From Diaporthe sp. PMI_573 (lineage: Eukaryota > Ascomycota > Sordariomycetes > Diaporthales > Diaporthaceae), in NCBI GenBank assembly GCA_021399435.1, contig JAJTUP010000007.1, positions 1,612,001 through 1,676,000 on the forward strand: DNA of 64,000 bases, given 5' to 3'. A model generated the notes under the pieces. The model was not told where the DNA came from. It made no database searches and saw only the letters and a list, made by a program, of their open reading frames with translations. This document shows, in pieces, positions 56,476-64,000 of this stretch; position 1 is the first letter of the stretch; every line of letters begins with the position of its first letter. Both the position numbers and the translations under genes were made by a program.

Positions 56476-58030
56476 ATGGCTTTCTTAACCATCATTCAAC
56501 TCGCAGTAGCGCTATGCGCGGTGGCCGGCGTTGAAGGCGGCTTGATAACCAAGCGACAATGTCCTGGAGCGCTGACCCCGACGTACCCGGCTCCCAGGCT
56601 CGCTCAGGGCTGGACTGCTCAACTCATCGCCAATGGCGTGAGGAGCGCGAGGGGCCTTACCTTCGACAGCAGTGGCGCCCTGCTTGTGGCGCAGGCAAAC
56701 ACGGGAATCACTCGTATCACATTCACTGAGAGTGGCAGCTGCCTCACGGCCACCAAGACCACTCTCGCCACTAAGAATGATGTACGCATAAGTCCCCAGA
56801 GGCCACCAATGCCATAAGTAGTTTTGTTATGAGATGCTCATCATGAACAGCTGACGCACGGCATCGCCCTGAACGCCAACAACACCATCCTCTACGCATC
56901 CTCAGCCGAGGCCGTCTTCGCATGGCAGTACAACCCGACCACGGGGACGGTCTCGGGGTCCCCGACGACAATCATCAGCGGCATGAACAACGCGGACCAC
57001 GTCAGCCGCACGCTGACCATGTCCAAGAAGCAGCCCAACATCCTCATCGTCTCGCGCGGCAGCAACGACAACCTGGACATGGGCACCAAGGACATCAAGA
57101 GCGGCCGCTCCATGATCAAGGCCTTTGACGTCTCGGCCGGCCGGACCTACAACTACAACAACGACGGGCGCGTCCTGGGGTGGGGCCTGCGCAATGATGT
57201 TGGTGTCGCCGAGCACCCCACCACGGGGGGCATCTGGTCCGTCGAGAACTCGGTCGACCAGCTCACGCGGAACGGCGTCGACATCCACACCGACAACCCC
57301 GGTGAGGAGCTCAACTACCTGGGTGCTCTCAGCGATCCTGCCCCGGCGACTCCGCCCAACTTTGGTTACCCGGATGTAAGTAGCCGCATATAGCCTTGGC
57401 ATTATTTTGCAGAGAACAGAAGGGTAGGAGCAGTTACTAACTTTGCCTCCTAGTGTGTTTCTCTTTTCAAGGCGACTGGTGTGCCCAACAGCCAGAACCT
57501 GAAGACGGGAGTCCAATTCAGCTCCACCCAGTCCACGACCGCCAACGACTCTTCTTGCGCAAGCAACTTCGTGGCACCGAGGCTGACCTTTGAGGTGAGT
57601 CGGATGATATCTTTGGAGGAATTACTGTCCAGTTGCTAACAAAATTCCTCTACACAGGCTCACATGGCACCACTCGACATTGCCTTTACCCCAGACGGAA
57701 ACACGGCGCTGATTCCCTTCCACGGAAGCTGTAAGTTCTTTCAGTCCTGTCTTCGGATTCTTGGACAAGCTTGCTGACCAGCCACGATCAGGGAATCGTC
57801 AACCAGCAATTGGGTACAAGTTCAGCATCGTCAACTTCGCCAACGGGCAGCCCGTAGAGCCGTCCACCAGCACGACGGCACTCATCGACATCATGACGAA
57901 CCAGAACGTCGGAAGCTGCCCGAACCAGTGCTTCAGGCCCGTTAGTGTTGCTATCGATGCCAAGGGGCGAGTGTTTATGAGCTCTGATACCACGGGGGAG
58001 ATCTACGTTTTGACGAGGCCGGCGGCCTAG
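56476..58030 (+). CDS. Secreted PQQ-type glucose/sorbosone (pyranose) dehydrogenase
   Basis: Five exons: 56476-56781, 56851-57375, 57454-57594, 57658-57730 and 57792-58030. The signal peptide is residues 1-21 (LTIIQLAVALCAVAGVEG), followed by a KR processing-like pair. The propeller reads: GWTAQLIANGVRSARGLTFD, LTHGIALNANNTILYASS, MSKKQPNILIVSRGS, GWGLRNDVGVAEHP, GGIWSVENSVDQL, NPGEELNYLG, FGYP, APLDIAFTPDG, FHGSWNRQPAIGYK and FRPVSVAIDAKGRVFMSSD. The GxRN...G and HGSWNR blocks are those expected around the PQQ and calcium sites of soluble quinoprotein dehydrogenases. It resembles fungal AA12 pyranose dehydrogenases, which oxidise sugars and may feed electrons to lytic polysaccharide monooxygenases. 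It lacks the extra cytochrome and cellulose-binding parts. Intact. Confidence 0.88.
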
Positions 58031-58860
58031 AGTGGATGTGCTCGGAGTTTGTTTCACGGTGTTGAAGAATTCCGATAACGACCGAGTCCGGAAGTTCAAA
58101 TCTGCACGTTGGTCACCAGTCAAGACAATTGTTATCATGGGCCTGTGGTTTTTCAAGACGACTATCATTCCTCTGCTCGCGTCAACTGGTATCCTCCATC
58201 AAGAAATGTCATGATATCCCGCTCCTGTGTGAAGACTTACTGTGACATTCGAAATGAGAAAGAAGACTTATTTGTAAATTCTCTAAAATCATCCTCTTTT
58301 GCAGCTATGATGAGTAACGGGTGCGGGGGCCGTCCAGCTCAGTATGTTGAGCTCATACGATCGAGTATACTACTTGCACTAAATATGCTATTCTGCCGCA
58401 AGATCTCTACGGCTGTAGGAAAACATTCCAAAATACACCGCAGTCAATTTCACATAAGAAGGACCAAGAGTTCCCCAGAGCACCAAGCTTTATGCACTTC
58501 AAAGCTAAGGCCTGCGCTTCCCTCACCGGATAGGGTCACGCAAGACTGGTATTTCTATTGTAAACAGGTCCAAACTGCTTTGGGAGGAAATCCAGGCTCT
58601 GACCTCTGGGGCGAAGCTGCCGCAGGATGCCGTATCGGTGCCGAGACGTGTTATATGGCCCGCAGAGATAAGTGCAGATTTGTGTACAGTATCGCCTGTT
58701 TCCGCTCCCTGCAGGGTGCCTGCATCACTAGTCTATTACCTTTCGTCCCGTGTCTATACCTCTCCAGAACGTGGCCCAGAGCCGGTCAACCCTGCCAATC
58801 AGTTCAATTTTACGATGGTGTTTACTGATGGTTTCAAAAATTGCCCACAGAGCTATCCAA
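58031..58860. other. Intergenic before a decayed locus
   Basis: No gene is recognised. A possible upstream exon of the decayed gene may end near 58816 (before GTGTTTAC), with an acceptor CCCACAG at about 58850. Confidence 0.4.
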
Positions 58861-59808
58861 GACTTCGACTTCATCGGAGCGGAGAACTTTCTGCGACGAG
58901 CCATGGAGCAGCACAAGACCACGGGAATTGATATCGTCCAGCACCGGCGGCTGCGTGAGCAGCTCTCCTTATGTCTTTTCTTTCAAGGTTGAGACAAAGA
59001 AGCAAAAGAGTTGGTCCTTGACCTCGCTGAGGACTACGGAGAGGGCTTCAGCACGACTTCCCAGCTCCTCTTTTCGTTGGCTCTATCTCTTGCGCATGAC
59101 TTGGAGTTTGATGAGGCCCGTACAATGTGCGAGGAACTCTGTCAAATCAGTTGCATTTCAAATGCCTGAGTGCTGGCAAGGAACGATATATTCAAGCTGC
59201 TAGTGACTTGCTATCGTCAGTCGAAGGACTGGTTGTCAGCCGACGCCATAATAGCAGAGATTCCCGAAATAGACGAGGAGCAATGCACCCCGAGGCCTTT
59301 GGAGTTCATTCTTGGAAACAATGCTCTTCTTCTTGAGTTCCTAGGTGACGTCGAGTGTCGCACAACGCCGTCGATATTTATCAGTCAAGTTCAGAGCCTT
59401 TCTATGGCGAAGAGGGTAACGCGACTTCAAGAACGGCTTGATGGATCTTCCATTTTCACCACTCGGTTCACAACTTCAGGGAGTGGTGATGATCAAGGCG
59501 GCGACGGTCTACTCCGGTTGGAATCTGGACATCTGCGGAGCGCCGCACAAGCAGTCCACAACCGACCCGAGGAGAAGCATGCTTCACTACGCGCGACATA
59601 TGCTCATCTGTCTGCTTCATTGAGGCACTTGGCATTCAAGAGCCGACTGCACTCAAGTTTCCAGCTCCTGCAGTGGCAAAGATGCACCCACGAAGCCGAA
59701 AAAGTGACGCCGGTCCATTATATACTCTCATGGATAGATGGGCAAGTGGCTGACCAAGGACAACACCGGCCACCGACAGATTATATGATCATGCAGAATA
59801 TTCCTTAG
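58850..59808 (+). pseudogene. Decayed helical-repeat (TPR-like) gene
   Basis: One frame reads as helical-repeat protein over about 950 bp: AIQDFDFIGAENFLRRAM, EAKELVLDLAEDYGEGF, LALSLAHDLEFDEARTMC, and VTCYRQSKDWLSADAIIAEI. It is cut by two in-frame TGA codons (58990-58992 and 59167-59169) and ends at TAG 59806. The two TGA stops could each come from CGA by one C-to-T change. The A/G/L spacing resembles tetratricopeptide pairs found at the C-terminus of fungal NB-ARC/NACHT proteins, but no nucleotide-binding domain is present upstream. This is therefore a fragment or a dead gene. An alternative is undetected introns around the stops, but I found no good borders there. Confidence 0.5.
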
Positions 59809-59810
59809 CC

Positions 59811-60740
59811 ATGTCAGGCTTCAATGATTTACCACCGCCGATTTCTGAGCTGGACTCTATCGAGATAAGACCAAATGCAGTAATGCCTCTAGAAATTCAG
59901 CCACATGTGGGAGCTCCTGTTACTCCACACCGTTCACCATCCCCAATGCACTACCCAGATGCCGATACTTCCGTCGTTGACCATTCGGGAGCAAACACAG
60001 AAGACGGCCGGAGCCTGGATCTTCCACTCCCACCATAGAGGTGTCTCTCCGACTCAACACAGAATATGAGGCCATCGCCAATCAGCCAACATGGTCATCC
60101 TGGTAACGCCATGACCAAAAGTTCACTGAGCATGAATGCTGCTCCATACACCTATCCATGCAGTGCGATGAAAGTGGAGCAAGAGCGTCACAACCTGCCA
60201 GGCCCGGCGCAAGATACACCAGATTCGTGGGATGCGTCCCTCGAAGCACCACATGCGGGTACTTGGATGTTTAGAGATCGCTGTTGGGCGGCCCGGGAAT
60301 CTCCTCTATTCGAATCCGAGTTGCCCGTAGATAATGCGTCAATCTTCGAACCGGGCCCATATCTCTATAGCTCAGCGTCCACCATTTGTTCTTTGGCAGA
60401 CACCATCATCCCAAGTGAAGGGCCCTCTGATACAATGCCCCGATGTATGGAATGCTCGTGGGTCCCGGACCGTCCACATCCCTCTTCTCGATTCAAGGCG
60501 GCAGTTGTAAAGCGTGTCAAGCGTCCTCATCGTAATCATCACTGCCCAGTGTGCACCCAAAACTTCAGAAATCGGCCAGACAATGTCAAACCTCATGTGA
60601 TGAGGAAGCACCCTGAAGGGTTCGCCTCATTATATCCCAAACCTGCCCAGCCCAGCAATTACGACGACTTCACTCGTCATCAATCCGTCGACCAGATCAA
60701 ACCTCAAGAGGTACATATTCACTGGCCAAGTTGGCTTTGA
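59811..60740 (+). pseudogene. C2H2-type zinc-finger protein, interrupted by a stop
   Basis: Two collinear in-frame segments (59811-60038 and 60039-60740) are separated only by TAG at 60036-60038. The first part is Pro/Ser-rich and disordered. The second ends with a zinc-finger pair: RCMECSWVPD, and the classical CPVCTQNFRNRPDNVKPHV followed by MRKH (C-x2-C-x12-H-x4-H). The stop could come from CAG. The alternative is that translation starts at 60066 and the gene is a shorter intact protein of 224 residues. It follows the helical-repeat remnant by two bases in another frame, so the two may once have been one gene. Confidence 0.5.
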
Positions 60741-61063
60741 CAATGCTGAAATGACCACCATTCCAGCTGAAGATAACCTTCGGGTAATTGAGCCACTGCG
60801 GAGAACATTCCGCTGGATGAAGCATGTTATACGGCGTACTACGTGGGCGTCGGTTGTGGGGGAGTGAGTCGAGCCCTGCAGGGTTAGGGTCGTGACAACT
60901 CATTGAAGCATGGATCATCAGGGGTTACGAATTTCATGTGAAGCTCAGGACAGAGAGACAGATTCAAAAGCAATTCACCCCCGCCAGACGTCACCACCGC
61001 AACAAGCAGACCCGCATCACCGGAACCCCAAGTCAACCCCCCCTGTATCACATCACAGTCAAG
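60741..61063. promoter_or_regulatory. Upstream region of the small acidic-tail gene
   Basis: No gene is seen. The last 100 bp are rich in C, A and CAC, as in a leader. Confidence 0.45.
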
Positions 61064-61615
61064 ATGGCCGACGCACGCCACCGCAGCATGTCCAACGCGC
61101 CCAAGTTCGCCGACCGCACGTACGAGCAGCGCGAGGCGGACGCCAAGGTCAACGGGCCCATGATCCAGCGCGCGCGCGTGGTGAGCAGCATCCTGACGGC
61201 CAAGTACCTCAAGGCCAAGAGCATCTTCGACAACTACCACGAGTACGACGTGGACCAGGCCTTCGTGCCCACGACCACGGGCGAGCCCTGCTGGCGCGAG
61301 GACGCCGACCCGTGGCTGCGCGTCCGGGAGACCCTGCCCGAGTTCCTCGAGGACTACACCCGCATCATCGTCGAGTCGGGCGGCGAGATCACGGGAGAGG
61401 GCCTGCAGAACCTCGCCGTCGCGCTGCTCCGCGTCGCTAGGGCCGAGTGGGAGGGCGCCGGCAGGGACAAGAAGCTGCTCGACAAGGCCTTTGAGCAGGA
61501 GATCCTGGCGCTGGTGGAGAGGCTCAAGACTGAGTTCAAGCTCCCTGAGGCCCCGGATGTGGACAGTGACGAGGGTGAGGATGGCGAGGAGGAGGTTGCT
61601 GAGGCTAAGGCGTGA
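61064..61615 (+). CDS. Uncharacterised 183-residue protein with acidic tail
   Basis: Single exon with very GC-rich third positions (strong codon bias, suggesting good expression). The start at MADARHRSMSNAPK has the context AAGATGG. The body is helical and charged: RTYEQREADAKVNGPMIQRA, LTAKYLKAKSIFDNYHEYDV, WREDADPWLRVRETLPEFLE, and LLDKAFEQEILALVERLK. The last 25 residues are Asp/Glu-rich (DSDEGEDGEEEVAEAKA). There is no signal peptide or membrane segment. I do not recognise the family. The biased codon use and clean frame argue for a real, conserved soluble protein. Confidence 0.7.
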   Translation: MADARHRSMSNAPKFADRTYEQREADAKVNGPMIQRARVVSSILTAKYLKAKSIFDNYHEYDVDQAFVPTTTGEPCWREDADPWLRVRETLPEFLEDYTRIIVESGGEITGEGLQNLAVALLRVARAEWEGAGRDKKLLDKAFEQEILALVERLKTEFKLPEAPDVDSDEGEDGEEEVAEAKA

Positions 61616-62501
61616 GGTGCACGCCTCGAGGATGCCAGCAATGTTCTGTGCTACTGCACTTGCCGCTTACTCGCAAGCCAGAATCACCTCGGCTTTACCG
61701 ATGCATAGACTGCTTAAAGCGGTGTGCGGTGAGCAGTGAGCAGTGGGGTGAGGCCCCGGAAGAGATCAGTCGGCGTGCAAAGACCCGAAACCACTCACTT
61801 GGACCGAAGGACTATGATTTTGAGCGGCTCTCATTATTCCCCCATGGTTCGAGAAGGAAGCGAAGGAATGATATTGGAACCCCAGATATTCGGCTTTACG
61901 GACTTGCTACAGAATCCAGCGCAATGATTGAACAGCGACTCATTTCTACCATCACGAGGAATCATGTGGCCAAGGCATGGCGCAGAGACATGTCACAATT
62001 TATCGGCCAGCCGGCCGCAGAGCTCATCCGCGTCCTCGGAACGAACCTGCATGAAGCCGAGCCAAGCAAAGAAAACGACTGACCTCGCCCGTGTTGCTCA
62101 TAAGCCCGGCTGGCAACGATGGCGATTTGGGGGCCGAAGGATTCAAAGCCGCAGCGCTCCGCATTCGCACACGCTGGCTGAGCTTCTAAAATTGGACCCC
62201 CTTGTGCATGCCAAGCCTGGCTGGGTCAACCGGGATTGCAGCGTGGTAGGGCTAGAAAGGACTGAACTCCCCTGCATCCTGTCAGGCGAAACTCCCCACT
62301 CCGCGGCCATCTGCTCATCCGTCACCAACGACAGTCCCCCCCACGTTCGGCTCCGTCTTTTGCCTTTACCTGTCATTTTCCCAGCCGCTCGTTTCCTTTT
62401 CACCAGCGTAGTATTATTGCGTCCTTCTGTGCCTCTCATCTACCATGTTTCGTCCCTGCGAATAGTATGTCGTTCCACTGTTTGATCTCCGGCGATGCAA
62501 C
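61616..62501. other. Intergenic
   Basis: No convincing gene. Overlapping ORFs up to 185 codons lack motifs. The pyrimidine-rich stretch at about 62340-62460 resembles the leader of the next gene. Confidence 0.5.
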
Positions 62502-64000
62502 ATGGTGCCATCGCGGGCCGACCCACGGGAGCCCTTGAGCTTCCCGTCGCGATCGCCACTGGTCCCTCGACGCTCGTTTCGGTCCTCCGTATTCGCCCTC
62601 CTTGTCGCGGCACTGCTCTCGAGTCAGCTTGCTCTTTGTGCCCCGGACAGCTCCAGCGACGACCAGGGATCAGTCACATGGGTATATCCGAAAGGAGGGG
62701 AGAGCTTTCACTACCTCGACACTGTCAACGTCTCCTACCAGACCTCCTACTCGGAGCCATGGCTATACATCTTTTGCTATAGCAACGAGACCGCCAACAC
62801 GGTGCGAATGAGTAAGGCGACGCCCAATGGAGCCAGACTGACTTGGAGTACTGCCAGCTGACAAAACCTGGGTAGTCCGCAACCAAGAAGTCGAGCCCCA
62901 CGATGCCTCGGTACTGATACCCATGGACTTCTCGACCTCGACGCCTTGCTGGTTCAATCTGCGCGAGAAAGCGAGCTCAAACAAGGGGCTGAACAGTCAG
63001 AAGTGGACCCTCGCGAAGACCAAGCGGCAATCTGGACCGATCACAATTGGTGCCTCAGTGCGGTCCACCAGCGCGACCACCTCACTCCCTTCCAGCTCAA
63101 CTCCGACAGCAAGCGCCACCACGAGCGCCGCGACAAGCGCCACGACAAGCGCCAATGCAAGCAGCAGCGATGGCATAAGCGCCGGCGCAAAGGCTGGGCT
63201 GGGCATCGGCGTCGGGATCGGAACCTCGCTGCTCTGTGCTGGGGCTTTCTGGCTGTACTACCGCCACGTCAAGCGGAAGGAGCACCACCAGGAGGTCTAC
63301 AGGAGGGTCGTAGGCGGCCAAGGAGGCGGCGCCGGGACGGGCCAGGATGCCTTCGCGACCCCCAACGAGCACCTAGAACCGTGGCGGTACGGCGGCACGC
63401 CGCAGCCGGCCCCATCCGCCATTGGCTCAGCCTGGTCTGGGCCGTCAGACCAAAGCGCAGAATGGTACCCAGGCCAGAACACGGCCAGCGCCCCGTACCA
63501 GTACTACGACCCGGTGGGCAGCAGCCATCAAGTAGGAGCGCAAGCAGGCGCAGGCGCAGGCGCAGGAGCAGCATACCGGCCTTCGCCACCGAGCGTTCTC
63601 ACCACAGCAAGCATGACAGCCGAGCCGCCCTCGTCCATCGTCCGCGGCCTCAGCAACCCCCGCTCCGACCACGTCCCCGAGGCGGCGGCAATCCGCGACG
63701 TGCAGGACCTGAGCAGCAGCCTATACCCCTCCGAGTACAACGAGCCCGTCTCCCCCATCTCCGCCGCAGACACGTCCATACCGCCCACGCGGGTCGCCTC
63801 CGTCAACTACGGGCCCAACGGGCCCCGCGATGCCAGCACCGGCGCCGACTTCACCCTGCTGCCTGATTACACGTCGCCAATGGGCGGGGGAGACCAGCAT
63901 GATGATGACGAACCGGACGATCTGTACGGCCCATCGACGCCGAGGTCGCCGCCGCCTCCACACTCTGCCCACGCGCACATAGCAAACCAGCACCTGCCGC
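62502..64000 (+). CDS. Type I membrane protein, Ser/Thr-rich stalk (3' truncated)
   Basis: The N-terminus has a basic leader then a signal core (SSVFALLVAALLSSQLALC). The ectodomain reads VTWVYPKGGESFHYLDTVNV and SEPWLYIFCYSNET. The frame changes near 62812-62857: a 46-bp intron (GTAAGG...GCCAG) would join it to DKTWVVRNQEVEPHD, PCWFNLREKASS and NSQKWTL. A two-base loss at about 62849 is the alternative. Then come a Ser/Thr/Ala stalk, one membrane helix (AKAGLGIGVGIGTSLLCAGAFWL), stop-transfer YYRHVKRKE, and a long Pro/Gly/Ala-rich cytoplasmic tail open at the window end. The plan is typical of fungal cell-surface proteins of unknown function, possibly wall sensors. Confidence 0.75.

Noticed and set aside
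62946..63866. 306-codon Arg-rich ORF near the window end
   Set aside because: Shadow of the membrane-protein tail, which has the membrane helix and stop-transfer residues in its own frame.
1..64000. CRISPR arrays, rRNA or tRNA genes, intact transposons
   Set aside because: None seen on reading; short repeats present do not have CRISPR spacing, and I found no convincing tRNA T-loop or A/B box pair, though a covariance search was not possible.

Overview
The window is from a filamentous ascomycete (Pezizomycotina, most likely Sordariomycetes). The support is short GT-AG introns of about 50-100 bp, a highly reducing polyketide synthase, and families largely restricted to or expanded in these fungi: Pth11/rhodopsin-like membrane proteins, HET, DUF3176, 2EXR, and the DUF7580-subtilase and C2H2 families. 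All calls come from reading the sequence; no database search was run.

Region 1 (1-15 kb) looks like part of a secondary-metabolite cluster. It holds the C-terminal two thirds of a highly reducing PKS (AT end, DH, a shrunken methyltransferase remnant, KR, ACP; no ER, no release domain), a multi-exon P450 on the opposite strand, a Pth11-like membrane protein, a complete alpha/beta-hydrolase epoxide hydrolase and a second P450. An oxygenated, epoxide-derived polyketide is a reasonable inference. A small unrecognised spliced gene follows at 15.7-16.1 kb.

Region 2 (16.9-31.3 kb) is mixed: an uncharacterised protein with a nuclease-like core and a C2H2-like end, a secreted Asp-box glycosidase, a single-pass membrane protein, a 2EXR protein, a 78-residue spliced protein with an internal repeat, and a DUF3176 membrane protein, separated by long gene-poor stretches.

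Region 3 (31.8-46 kb) has a self/non-self-recognition flavour. A C2H2 'acuF-like' gene stands head to head with a DUF7580-subtilase gene broken by several small indels and a 17-bp tandem triplication. Further on are a 2-hydroxyacid dehydrogenase, another large membrane protein, and a HET protein with a WW domain inserted in its HET core and a decayed second WW domain.

Region 4 (46.9-64 kb) returns to metabolic genes: an extradiol-type VOC dioxygenase, Mg-dependent phosphatase-1, a Sec14-like protein, a standalone RNase H1-type hybrid-binding domain, a secreted PQQ-type sugar dehydrogenase, a decayed helical-repeat and C2H2 locus, a conserved small acidic protein, and a type I membrane protein cut by the window end.

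A short dispersed repeat occurs at about 16.85, 43.09 and 46.49 kb. I saw no rRNA, tRNA or CRISPR array and no intact transposon.
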